Shown here: positions 1 to 8,145 of the stretch, piece by piece
How the letters are laid out: every line of letters starts with the position of its first letter
How positions within the stretch are numbered: the first letter of the stretch is position 1
Assembly (NCBI GenBank): GCA_031292625.1
Contig: JARLGU010000011.1
Coordinates: forward strand, 124,001 to 188,000
Origin: Capsulimonadaceae bacterium
GTDB taxonomy: Bacteria; Armatimonadota; Armatimonadia; Armatimonadales; Capsulimonadaceae
Reading direction: 5' to 3'
DNA: 64,000 nt
Program-made: the position numbers and the translations under genes
Notes under the pieces: model-generated
The model's input: only the letters and a program-made list of their open reading frames with translations
Database searches by the model: none
Told to the model about the DNA's origin: nothing

Positions 1-146
1 GCCTCCGGGCTGCTTTTTGCAGCACTTAGCGAGCGGCAGCTATGTGACGCAATGTCCCGCAATAAGGCGCGCAATCAAACGGATGCTACATGAGACAATT
101 TGTGCAGGAGCGCTGCACGAAAGACTGAGAGTGTGCGTAACAAACT

Positions 147-542
147 GGCGTATTGCGAGAAAGATTCAGGACGGCTCGTGCCGCCGGGGCGTTCTTTTGC
201 CTGCGCCTCGTTCACGGCGGCGATTGACGAAGCCTCGTCAACACGCGTAAAGCGTTTTGCCGCTAACGTCCGCCGGTCACGGACCGGTCTCGCCCGCGCC
301 TCGTTCACTTCGGCGATCGACGAAGCCTCGTCAACACGCGTAAAGCGTTTTGCCGCTAACGTCCGCCGGTCACGGACCGGTCTCGCCCGCGCCTCGTTGA
401 CGGCGGAGATCGACGAAGCCACGTCAACACGCGTACATCGTTTTGCCGCTAACGTCCGATTCCAGCGCACGTCGCGAGGTCAATAAAGCGCTACGCAATT
501 CCTTTTTCAAAAATTGCCCCGGCGGCACTGGAGCCGCCTTAC
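147..542 (+). mobile_element. Element with terminal inverted repeats (copy A)
   Basis: Both ends carry the same inverted sequence: the core GCCGCCGGGGC at 180-190 and its reverse complement at 516-526, each with an adjoining related GGCTC block and an A/T-rich inner flank. A second copy, inverted, lies at 60650-60865 and shares both ends plus an internal segment. No protein is credible inside it, so a non-autonomous MITE-like element is the best reading. It stops about 65 bases before the start codon of the FAD oxidoreductase, so it may carry that gene's promoter. No clear target duplication was seen. Confidence 0.72.
205..458 (+). repeat. 93-bp tandem repeat, 2.7 units
   Basis: The units start at 205, 298 and 391, an exact period of 93 bases, and begin GCCTCGTT. 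Units 1 and 2 are almost identical; unit 3 diverges at several positions and stops early at about 458. Each full unit ends in a small dyad around CCGGTCACGGACCGG. Because 93 is a multiple of three, all frames stay open and produce spurious repetitive ORFs on both strands. The other copy of the host element at 60.7 kb carries only one unit, so this is an internal expansion. Confidence 0.9.
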
Positions 543-607
543 AAACCGTTTCGATCTCTTACACACGCTCTGAGAAACACTGCATCTCTTGCAACGAAGG
601 ACATATT

Positions 608-1873
608 ATGCAAACGGAATACGATGTTATCGTAATCGGAGGCGGCACGGGCGGAAGCATTGCCGCCATCCAAGCCGCTCGTGCCGGAGCGCACACGCTG
701 CTGGTGGAAAAGAATGGCATGCTTGGCGGCACGATGACCCTTGGCGGCATCAATTACCCTGCTTCATTCTTCGCGTGGGGCCGGCAGATATCTCGAGGAA
801 TCGGCTGGGAGCTGGTACGCCAAACTCAGGAGGAAACCGGACACCCCGTGATGACGGCGGAAGGCACGGAGGACAATTCTCGAGCGAAGGCGACGAGTAT
901 GAATATCCCCGTGTTCGCCGCACTCTGCGACCAGGCCGCACTGGACGCCGGAGTCGAGCTTCTTTTTCACGCCATGCCCGCCGCCATTATACAAGACGAT
1001 GCGGGCTGGCTCGCGACCATATGCACGAAGTCGGGCCTTCGGCGAATCCGCGCGACCGTCGTCATCGATGCGACAGGCGACGCGAACGCTGTCGCCTTGG
1101 CCGGCTTCGATGTGGATCGACCTGAGATCGTGCAGCCCGGCACACTGAATATGCGCTGCTCTGGTTACGATCCGCAAACCCTGGATTACGCCGCGATCGG
1201 GGCGGCGGCAAGGAAAGCCATTGCCGACGGGCAGTTAACTACGACCGACGTGTCCTGGTCCGACAATGGCCCCGAGGGATTTCTCCGGAATTACGGAGGC
1301 AATGCCAATCATCTGCGCGCCGCAGGCGCCGAGACCAGCGAGGGCAAGTCGCTCGGCGAAGTGGAAGGACGCCGTGCGATGCTGCGGGCACTTCGCTTCT
1401 TTCGCAAGCAACCCGGTCTGCAAGACTTCCAGGTGGAATGGATCAGCCCTGAGGCAGGAATCCGGGAGACAGTAACCATCAAGGGAAAGGCAACGGTAAC
1501 AACAGCGGACTACGAGGCCGGAGTCGCGTATCCTGATGCAGTCTGCTATGCGTTCTATCCGATCGATGAGCATCTCAACGACGGGCGGGGAATCAACTGG
1601 CGGGCGCTTGGAAGACGCGTATTGCCGACCATTCCCCGAGGCGCATTGCTGCCCGCCGGCAGCAGCAATTTCATCGTTGCGGGCCGCTGCCTGTCCAGTC
1701 AGCGCGAGGCGCAGTCGGCCCTGCGCGTCGAATGCCCGTGTATGGCCATGGGGCAGGCCGCCGGGGCTCTCGCTGCACTAGCAGTACAGTTGCAGGTCGA
1801 TGTGGAAGAGGTTCCAATGGACTCCTTGCGCGCCACGCTCCGCGCCCATCAAGCCATCGTGCCCCCAGACTGA
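608..1873 (+). CDS. FAD-dependent oxidoreductase (FAD_oxidored type)
   Basis: This is a 421-residue flavoprotein of the FAD-dependent oxidoreductase family that often accompanies sugar-catabolic genes in these phyla. The N-terminus shows the Rossmann dinucleotide-binding signature GGGTGG at residues 11-16, with the acidic end of strand 2 at VEK and a following GGTMTLGG flavin loop. The C-terminal part has the typical second FAD contact (SSNFIVAGRCLS, then CMAMGQAAG). The ATG at 608 is preceded by a GAAGGA ribosome site; the reading frame stays open upstream only because it runs through the repeat element. It has no signal peptide, so a cytoplasmic enzyme is expected. The substrate is not evident. 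Confidence 0.88.
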   Translation: MQTEYDVIVIGGGTGGSIAAIQAARAGAHTLLVEKNGMLGGTMTLGGINYPASFFAWGRQISRGIGWELVRQTQEETGHPVMTAEGTEDNSRAKATSMNIPVFAALCDQAALDAGVELLFHAMPAAIIQDDAGWLATICTKSGLRRIRATVVIDATGDANAVALAGFDVDRPEIVQPGTLNMRCSGYDPQTLDYAAIGAAARKAIADGQLTTTDVSWSDNGPEGFLRNYGGNANHLRAAGAETSEGKSLGEVEGRRAMLRALRFFRKQPGLQDFQVEWISPEAGIRETVTIKGKATVTTADYEAGVAYPDAVCYAFYPIDEHLNDGRGINWRALGRRVLPTIPRGALLPAGSSNFIVAGRCLSSQREAQSALRVECPCMAMGQAAGALAALAVQLQVDVEEVPMDSLRATLRAHQAIVPPD

Positions 1874-2144
1874 CGCGAATAAACGCCGGGTTTCGCAAAC
1901 CTACCGCCGCTTCGGAGGAGGCGCTCCTCTCTGTCGGCGTTTCACCGCGACATCTTCGTAGAAACCGCGACTGGCAGGTTCAAAGGCTGATGGAGCCTAC
2001 CCGAAAGTCAAACCGCGCGATTGGTTCCGCAAAGCAGACGAGCGTCTTGTGAGTTAACCGCGCACTCGAGAGTAGACGTCGCTCGCCGCGCCGAGCTGCT
2101 TGACAGCCCGTCCGCCGTCTGATGCGATCGCGGCGCAACGGTCC

Positions 2145-4520
2145 CTACCCCGTTTTTCCTGGCGCCGGCGTGCCCGGCGCAGGGACGGGGGTGACGAACG
2201 GCGGGTGCGCAGGCAGGGGAGCCGGAGCTGTCGAAGGCTTTGCCGATTTCGCGGGCTCGGTCGGCGCGTGACCATCGAGGACCAGATTAACGTTCCGGAT
2301 AAGGGAGTCGCCGCCCATGTCTTTCGGATGAACAGTCACAGAAAACAGCTTCGTCGCCGCATCGTAGCTTACCGGATCGTTTGTCCCATCGATCGATACC
2401 ACTTTCGGCGCTGCGGCCGCGTACCCCATGAGCGTCACGCTTGATTCGCCCTGTGCAAGTTCGACGATTATGCTAACGTGCCCGTCGGCATCGACCACCT
2501 TAGGGATCCGCTGACGTCCGGACGTCACGTACTTGCCTCTGTCGCCGACGAGTGCAATTCCAGAACTGCCGAGCGGGGCAACGACGAAATACATCCGGTC
2601 GGCGTCACTCAGGTTCGACGAATAAGCATCCGATGCGCCGATAAGCTGGCCGCTCCCGGCGAAGTAATCGTAGACGAAGACCTGGCCTGAAAGGCCGAAC
2701 CACTCAGGTACGAAACGAAATGCCTCTGAATCGTGCTTGCGCGTAAATGCGACGACGTAGGCAGTTCGCGCTGGATGGTCGGTATAGGTCCATGCGACAA
2801 GCGGCTCGTGCGCCAATACGGCGTCGCCGGCCAGGCTCTCCTCCGTTGGAACGAGCGTCTCATCGGGCTTGACGATCACCCCATCGGTTCTTACAACGCG
2901 CCGGAGGTTTTCGACATTTTCAGCCCCCATCTCGTCGCCAATCCCCACCGGACCCGCCGAGAGCGTCTCGATCAGCAGGTTATCCGGCTCGGTGCTCCGG
3001 CAGACATCCGCCCACGGCCAGGCGCCGCAGGCGCGCGCCAGAAGGGCCGCGTAAATAAAATCGTCCCACTTGCGCCGTTCAAACCGGTCAGTCGATGCGC
3101 GTATCGTGGTTACGTTGGATATGCGAGAGGCGTCCAGGAAGAATCGGGGCAACGCCATGGAATACTGCAGCGTCAGGCCATATTCGGCCATTGCAGTCGA
3201 CATCTCCGTCGTAAACTGCGTCCCCGCTTCGATAGTTGATGAGAGCGGCGCTGAGTCCTTATAGATCTCGCTCAACCAGTCCTGTTCATAGCACACGACG
3301 CCGCTGTCAAATAAACGTCTCGCCGCAGCCTCCCAGTAAGCGTGATCGATCGGCGCTTCTCCCGCCAATTGATAGGTTTGCGCATACGGACTCTTGGGAT
3401 CGACACCGCGTCCATGGGCGATCAGCGGCAGATCGATAGCCTTCTGAAACGCGCTTAAACCATCCGGAAACAGTTCCGGCGCTGCGTTATACACCCATGT
3501 CCCGCCAATCCCGTTCCAGCCGAACGTATCGGGATCGACCACTTTGGAGCCGTCGCGCTTCTCCTTAACCAACCCCGCCTTCGGGTACCACCAGCTGTCA
3601 AGCTGAAGGTACCGGAGGGGAATACCCCGCTTCCGCCAGTCGTCCCGCAGCGTTTCGAGTGTCCCTGCGTATCCTTTATCCTTATCGAACTGATAATAGT
3701 AGTGCGATCCGTTGTCAGTCCAGTAGCCAAGATATTTGAGAAGGGGCTCGGAATCGCTGGCCTCAAGCGTTCTACCGCTGAGCGTCGTCAATGCGTGTCC
3801 CCAAGCACGCACGGTCGGCACGACCCCCCTGCCGAAAACCATGATCGAAGAATGCTCGAAGCCAGCCGGGAGCTGGGAAAGCTGCCAGTTCAGTCCGCTC
3901 GCGATTTCATGCCTCCCATCGCCCCACATTCGCGACACCAGGAAATCCGACGCAGCGGAAAGGACGCATGTGTTTCCGGCATCATCGAAAATCATCCACG
4001 GAGTTCCGTTCTGTTCGCCGCTCCAAGCGTGCGGGGCAAATGGAGCCTCGCGGTAGCTCATGATGTGCAAAGCGTCTGGGATTTGATGGAACGACGGAAA
4101 CGGAGGGAGCTTGGCGACGGCTTCGGGAGTCGCGATGGCAAACAGAATGAGCTGCGCCGACGGGTAGATTCTGATCCTGCCCGTCAACTTCGACGGCGGG
4201 TTCCAGGCAAGCTGATATTCCGTGTAGTTCCCGAGGCGATCATTTCCATCAAAGCGCCGTACGGTCCTGACCGGAACACGCCCCTTCAAGGACCATCCAA
4301 ACTCAGTCTGCTGAACCGAATATCCGCCTGTCTCATCGACGACAAGCCGCAAGGGACCGGACGGCACTGCGCTCTCGCGCCCGAATGCGGCCGTGTAGGC
4401 GACGGAGACGGAAAGAACGGTACAAAACAGCATCGCCCAAGATACGGCCGGTCGACGCACGATCCCGCCCCATGCGTACCGCATCGCTGCCTTGATTAGT
4501 CGGATCAATTCTCTGTACAC
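2145..4520 (-). CDS. Secreted glycoside hydrolase, GH31/GH36-like TIM barrel
   Basis: The product has 791 residues with a basic N-terminus and a hydrophobic segment (about residues 25-45) that looks like a signal peptide or anchor. A beta-rich N-domain is followed by a barrel whose first strands read YWTDNGSHYYYQ and YLQLDSWWYP (about 265-312), typical of alpha-galactosidase and alpha-glucosidase clans. The YEQDWL strand at about 411-416 supplies the likely nucleophile region. The C-terminal 45 residues are Pro/Ala-rich, as in cell-surface linkers. The start is a GTG with GGAGG 11 bases upstream; an internal ATG 12 codons later would give a shorter leader. It lies 29 bases behind the ThuA-like gene and is probably co-transcribed with it. 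The exact GH family is uncertain. Confidence 0.75.
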   Translation of the reverse strand: MYRELIRLIKAAMRYAWGGIVRRPAVSWAMLFCTVLSVSVAYTAAFGRESAVPSGPLRLVVDETGGYSVQQTEFGWSLKGRVPVRTVRRFDGNDRLGNYTEYQLAWNPPSKLTGRIRIYPSAQLILFAIATPEAVAKLPPFPSFHQIPDALHIMSYREAPFAPHAWSGEQNGTPWMIFDDAGNTCVLSAASDFLVSRMWGDGRHEIASGLNWQLSQLPAGFEHSSIMVFGRGVVPTVRAWGHALTTLSGRTLEASDSEPLLKYLGYWTDNGSHYYYQFDKDKGYAGTLETLRDDWRKRGIPLRYLQLDSWWYPKAGLVKEKRDGSKVVDPDTFGWNGIGGTWVYNAAPELFPDGLSAFQKAIDLPLIAHGRGVDPKSPYAQTYQLAGEAPIDHAYWEAAARRLFDSGVVCYEQDWLSEIYKDSAPLSSTIEAGTQFTTEMSTAMAEYGLTLQYSMALPRFFLDASRISNVTTIRASTDRFERRKWDDFIYAALLARACGAWPWADVCRSTEPDNLLIETLSAGPVGIGDEMGAENVENLRRVVRTDGVIVKPDETLVPTEESLAGDAVLAHEPLVAWTYTDHPARTAYVVAFTRKHDSEAFRFVPEWFGLSGQVFVYDYFAGSGQLIGASDAYSSNLSDADRMYFVVAPLGSSGIALVGDRGKYVTSGRQRIPKVVDADGHVSIIVELAQGESSVTLMGYAAAAPKVVSIDGTNDPVSYDAATKLFSVTVHPKDMGGDSLIRNVNLVLDGHAPTEPAKSAKPSTAPAPLPAHPPFVTPVPAPGTPAPGKTG

Positions 4521-4549
4521 GCCGGTAAGCGCCTCCCGCCGCCGTCGGT

Positions 4550-5227
4550 TCAGACGGCATCCTCGGCGCCCGCAGCCCAGAGCAGACCGCGCACCATGAG
4601 CCGCAGCACGTCCGCCTGTTCGACAATCGCCGCGACATGCCCAAGGGAGTTATACGCGACCCGCCCTTCGCCGTAGTATCGTGTCCAGATGACCGGCATC
4701 TCAAAAGCGCCGTTCGGTACGTGAGGACCATCGGCGACGGGAAAAGAAGTCGTGGCGAGCACCTTGTTGGACGGATCGGTATGCAGGTAATACTGTTCAG
4801 ACTTCACCTTAAACTGAATTGGGGATCCCGCCGTGATAAAATGCTTGGGATCGGTGATCCGCACAACGTACTCGGTTCCATCGTTGCCCGGATGCGCCAC
4901 CCACTGACCGCCCGTCATGAGTTGATACTCGGTTTGGTTGCGGAATGAGTCGCACATCCCGCCGTGGCATCCTCCGATGCCGACGCCGGCCTTCACGGCA
5001 GCGAGGAGCGGATTCAGCTGATCGCCGGTGATCTCCCCCATCGTCCAGACCGGGACGATCAGGTCAAGCGAGTTGAGGTTGGGATGTTCCCTAAACGCGT
5101 CCAACGTATTACTGACGGCCACATCGAAGCCGCGCGCGGAGAGCTCGCGCCGGAATATCCCGGAAACCTGCTCGGGCTCATGTCCATTCCATCCGCCCCA
5201 AACGATCAATGCCTTACGAAGTCCCAA
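4550..5227 (-). CDS. ThuA-like protein (trehalose-utilisation family)
   Basis: The 225-residue protein matches the ThuA fold, a glutamine-amidotransferase-like alpha/beta domain. It shows the early strand ALIVWGGWNGHEP, the central GVGIGGCHGGMCDSF turn at the usual nucleophile-elbow position, and the late strand GRVAYNSLGHVA. Family members are linked to disaccharide catabolism, including oxidation of trehalose-type sugars, but their biochemistry is poorly defined. The start is a TTG with GGAGG nine bases upstream; no ATG is available nearby. It heads a two-gene minus-strand operon with the downstream glycosidase. Confidence 0.85.
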   Translation of the reverse strand: MGLRKALIVWGGWNGHEPEQVSGIFRRELSARGFDVAVSNTLDAFREHPNLNSLDLIVPVWTMGEITGDQLNPLLAAVKAGVGIGGCHGGMCDSFRNQTEYQLMTGGQWVAHPGNDGTEYVVRITDPKHFITAGSPIQFKVKSEQYYLHTDPSNKVLATTSFPVADGPHVPNGAFEMPVIWTRYYGEGRVAYNSLGHVAAIVEQADVLRLMVRGLLWAAGAEDAV

Positions 5228-5385
5228 CGTTCGCGTCCTCCAGACTAACCGGTCCCCCTAACGTTCGCGTCTGCCCGCTGCCATTCCTTCTTTCGGCCGA
5301 CTGAACCAAAGATGCGTGATTGACGTCCCAAGCGGTTGACATTCGCTCCCGCCCCGGGTATAGTAAACCTCGTAAGCGCAAATGA

Positions 5386-5462
<77 letters not shown>

Positions 5463-5486
5463 GCCGGTTCGGTTATCCGAACCAAT

Positions 5487-5540
5487 GAGCTCGCGGAATG
5501 TGGTATTGCTTCTAGCTCCACGTCCGCGAGCTCTTTTGTT
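5487..5540 (+). terminator. Long hairpin with T-run after tRNA-fMet
   Basis: An 11-bp perfect stem (GAGCTCGCGGA with TCCGCGAGCTC) encloses a second short GTGG/CCAC pairing and is followed by TTTTGTTT. It is well placed to terminate the tRNA transcript. A smaller perfect hairpin, GGTTCGG-TTAT-CCGAACC, sits directly upstream at 5465-5482. Confidence 0.7.
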
Positions 5541-5821
5541 TGCACCACGACCCGCCTGTCATGTGGATGTACGCACATTACGGCTTCCGGCGGTTAGCAT
5601 CCGAACCGCCCCGCCCGGACGCCCATTACCAACAGCAGCGGCAAGTATTGGAAACTCTTCTGAAGAGCATAAATGCCCGATTGGCCGATACCCGGAACAG
5701 GAAGACCAACGAGGAAGCCGGGAAGCACCGAACGCGCGCTTTAGAGCTTATGAAGCGAGCGGACGCCCGACGCACGAAGGAAGCCGTATCGAAAGGCCAA
5801 AAGGTAGCTCCGACGTTCTAA
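5540..5821 (+). CDS. Hypothetical small charged protein
   Basis: This open frame encodes up to 93 residues. The C-terminal two thirds are Lys/Arg/Glu-rich and probably one long helix (from about DAHYQQQRQVLETLL to the end). No family is recognised. There is no convincing ribosome site before the ATG at 5540 or the in-frame ATGs at 5561 and 5567, so the start is uncertain. It follows the tRNA terminator at the very edge of the mobile region. Overlapping frames on both strands are also open, so this call is tentative. Confidence 0.35.
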   Translation: MHHDPPVMWMYAHYGFRRLASEPPRPDAHYQQQRQVLETLLKSINARLADTRNRKTNEEAGKHRTRALELMKRADARRTKEAVSKGQKVAPTF

Positions 5822-5877
5822 ATGTTCGTCAATAGCGGCAGTTAGCGGACGCTCGATTTTCAGGCGTCCGCTATTTA

Positions 5878-6438
5878 TTACTTGTGCGTCGATAGCCAGT
5901 TTTCGCCAACTTTCAAACCGTCTATCAAGTGCTGTACGCTTTGTTGGTTTTTCAGGGGAACGTCTATTGTCCATAGACCGTTAAGCTCTACCGTGCACTC
6001 CGGGTCATTTTTACCGTTGTGTACCGTGGTCAATTTCAATCCGCTTGCCGTGGTGAATGTGCTTGTGCTGTAATCGGCCGGGTTTCGCTTCGATCTATCA
6101 TACGCGTCCAACATGGCCGCAAATTGGTCTGCGAGCTTAGGTACGTCTTCGTCGTCAACGTAGACTTTGGTTTCAAGGAAAGACATGTCACGAAATGTTT
6201 GCTTTGCGTAAATTTCCAGGCCATCGGCGGATAACGCCCCCTTATCGGTCGATTTAGCCACTACACAGGTAACGTCCCCTAGCTTCCAAACGTCTTTGCT
6301 CACAAGCACGGCTGCTGAGTATCTGTCAACGTGCACGGTCACGCCCGGCTGATTTAGGGCCTGTTCAAGTTTCGTCGTGTCGCTCCGCGCTGCAAGCGTC
6401 GATAATGCCAGTAGCGCACAAATCAGGAATAGCTGCAT
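5878..6438 (-). CDS. Secreted hypothetical protein
   Basis: The protein has 186 residues when started at the ATG at 6438, which has AGGAGAGG upstream; the frame stays open for 31 further codons but without a comparable ribosome site. The N-terminus (MQLFLICALLALSTLAARSD) is a clear signal peptide. The mature part is a mixed alpha/beta sequence with Asp/Lys-rich surfaces and no recognised domain. It stands alone and divergent from the restriction controller gene, with about 145 bases between them. It is probably exported to the periplasm or cell surface. Function unknown. Confidence 0.7.
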   Translation of the reverse strand: MQLFLICALLALSTLAARSDTTKLEQALNQPGVTVHVDRYSAAVLVSKDVWKLGDVTCVVAKSTDKGALSADGLEIYAKQTFRDMSFLETKVYVDDEDVPKLADQFAAMLDAYDRSKRNPADYSTSTFTTASGLKLTTVHNGKNDPECTVELNGLWTIDVPLKNQQSVQHLIDGLKVGENWLSTHK

Positions 6439-6518
6439 AGTTCGTTCCTCTCCTATTTTCTCCGGGGTTAAAGCTGGCAAGCCAACGAGAAGATTATAAC
6501 TCAAAACAGCCCAAACGG

Positions 6519-6558
6519 GACTCATAGTCACCCGGTTGATCGTCCGTGGACTTTAGAC
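6519..6558 (+). promoter_or_regulatory. C-box operators of the restriction controller
   Basis: GACTCATAGTC at 6519-6529 is an exact match to the GACT-N3-AGTC half-site arrangement known for controller-protein operators. About 20 bases on is a second related site, CCGTGGACTTTAGAC ending at 6558. The pair lies 26 bases before the controller gene, the expected place for autoregulation of a Type II system. Confidence 0.75.
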
Positions 6559-6583
6559 GCCCCAAAACTGCACGATAGGCAGC

Positions 6584-6808
6584 ATGGAACAAAGCGACGA
6601 TGACGTTTTAGTGAGGTTCGGCCGGAGGCTCCGACAGCTTCGGAGCAAGGCAGGGTATAGTCAAGAAAAGTTCGCGCTCCACTGTGACCTTGATCGTACG
6701 TACGTCGGCAGTGTGGAGCGCGGCAAGAGGAACGTTAGCCTACGGAACTTAGAGCGCTTCGCGGAGCGGTTGGGAATTACCCTTGCGGAGCTTTTCGAGG
6801 AATTTTAG
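6584..6808 (+). CDS. Restriction-modification controller protein (XRE HTH)
   Basis: This 74-residue protein is a single XRE helix-turn-helix domain. The recognition region is [32 protein letters not shown], followed by the helix [16 protein letters not shown]. Length and sequence match C proteins of Type II restriction-modification systems, which bind as dimers to paired C-boxes, activate their own and the endonuclease promoter, and delay cutting until the host is methylated. C-boxes are present just upstream and the endonuclease and methyltransferase genes follow on the same strand. The ATG lacks a strong ribosome site, as is common for C genes read from leaderless transcripts. Confidence 0.9.
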   Translation: MEQSDDDVLVRFGRRLRQLRSKAGYSQEKFALHCDLDRTYVGSVERGKRNVSLRNLERFAERLGITLAELFEEF

Positions 6809-7173
6809 GGAGCGCGAAATATGGCGTTGTTGATATTTATTGACAGGGCGTTTTCGGGCAAACCGGGCCAAAGTTGACATAATCGCAAAACACGTGCAGC
6901 AGCAACGCCATTAACGCCACAGTCTACCAATAAATACCAACAGCAAAACGATTTGGCTTGATATAATGCACATTATCGGAACATGCCACATTGGTCTATG
7001 GTAGCATCCGGGCCATATAATGCCCAAAGGAAGTTTAGGGTGTGACGTGGAATAATGCCCCTGAGAACTGCGGAGCTCCGCGCCGTTGTAGCGGTTTCCC
7101 CAAACCCTAATTACTGAGAATGACCCGCGAGACACCTGACGCACGCGTACTGCGGCCATTCAAGGAGACAATT
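6809..7173. other. Intergenic region of the restriction system
   Basis: No gene is supported in these 365 bases. Two TTGACA boxes occur at 6840-6845 and 6874-6879 without convincing -10 partners. An 11-bp near-perfect inverted repeat (TGGCGTTGTTG at 6822-6832 against CAGCAACGCCA at 6900-6910) brackets them. Base composition changes from GC-rich to AT-rich across this interval, which suggests a junction. Confidence 0.4.
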
Positions 7174-8145
7174 TTGAAAGACCTTTCACTCTTTCAACCA
7201 AGTTTCGACAGGACAGGCCTTGACTTGAATATCGACAATACTCTAAAAAATCGAAAGCAAGATATTCTCGCATATTTTCGCGAGAGAGCATCGGAGTCGC
7301 TCGAAGTTATTCGTTCTACTGTTGGCTCAAACGATTACAGAGGAATGGCCGATGCCATTAATAAGGCAGTAACAAAGACTCGCGATAGTGTCATATCGAG
7401 CGTCAGACAAGTAGCCGAAGCCGAAAAGTGGAAGCGGTCTGAACTTCTTGAAACTGTCCTAATAGTCACATATTGTAGTTATGTCGTTATGATAGATAAT
7501 CGAAACGAGGTATGGCCGTATGATTATATGGCGTTTTCTCGGCGAATCGGCGAACTTTGGGAGCCATTTTGCAAACTATGCTTCGATTATCCGATCAACA
7601 ATATTTCACCGTTCATACCTCCATTATTTTCGGAGGTCAAGCGCCAACTAGTTAAGGAATTGAAGGACTACATAGCAACACTTCCGCTAGATGATGAGCA
7701 GCGCTCCGAACTGATTAAGTATTATGAAAAGGTCTGGACTATGGTTGACGCAGGTCAGGTTCAGCTTGAGCTAGATTTGCATTTCGTAACAAAGAGATCG
7801 AAAATTAACGTAGATTTCAAGAGTGGCTTCGGATCTAACGAAAAGGGTAATACTAATCGCTTGTTACTGGTGGCAAGCATCTATAGCAATTTGCCAGATA
7901 ATTACAAATGCGTGCTTCTAGTTCGCAGTGAGGAAGATACTAATAACAATTACTTCAAGACCCTCAAGAATTCGGGCATATGGGAAGCGCACTGTGGAAG
8001 CGCCGCATACGACAAAATATATGAGTATTCGGGATACGATCTCAAAAGTTTTGTGCAAAATAATGTCGATTGGGATGAAGATTTTACCGAAAGCACTACA
8101 AGGCATTTTGCAGAACACGAATTGGGGACATATTTGAAGTGGTAA
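7174..8145 (+). CDS. Type II restriction endonuclease (PD-(D/E)xK-like)
   Basis: The 323-residue protein has no signal peptide or membrane segment. A helical N-terminal half is followed by QLELDLHF and INVDFKSGFGSNEKGN, which fit the Asp...Asp-x-Lys core of a PD-(D/E)xK nuclease. The identity as an endonuclease also rests on position: it lies between a C protein and an adenine methyltransferase and overlaps the latter by seven bases. I chose the TTG at 7174 because AAGGAG lies seven bases upstream; the in-frame ATG at 7120 has no ribosome site. Its codons are clearly more AT-rich than the flanking chromosome. The cleavage site cannot be read from the sequence. Confidence 0.78.
   Translation: MKDLSLFQPSFDRTGLDLNIDNTLKNRKQDILAYFRERASESLEVIRSTVGSNDYRGMADAINKAVTKTRDSVISSVRQVAEAEKWKRSELLETVLIVTYCSYVVMIDNRNEVWPYDYMAFSRRIGELWEPFCKLCFDYPINNISPFIPPLFSEVKRQLVKELKDYIATLPLDDEQRSELIKYYEKVWTMVDAGQVQLELDLHFVTKRSKINVDFKSGFGSNEKGNTNRLLLVASIYSNLPDNYKCVLLVRSEEDTNNNYFKTLKNSGIWEAHCGSAAYDKIYEYSGYDLKSFVQNNVDWDEDFTESTTRHFAEHELGTYLKW

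Noticed and set aside
205-458. CRISPR array
   Set aside because: The 93-base units are continuous repeats with no unique spacers and no cas genes are nearby.
75-486. Overlapping ORFs on both strands through the 93-bp repeats, with repetitive proteins
   Set aside because: A period divisible by three keeps every frame open. The products look like translated repeats, have no ribosome sites, and the same DNA recurs in an inverted-repeat element.
147-600. Riboswitch or leader RNA for the FAD oxidoreductase
   Set aside because: The second copy faces its neighbouring gene with the opposite end, so a conserved leader orientation is lacking.
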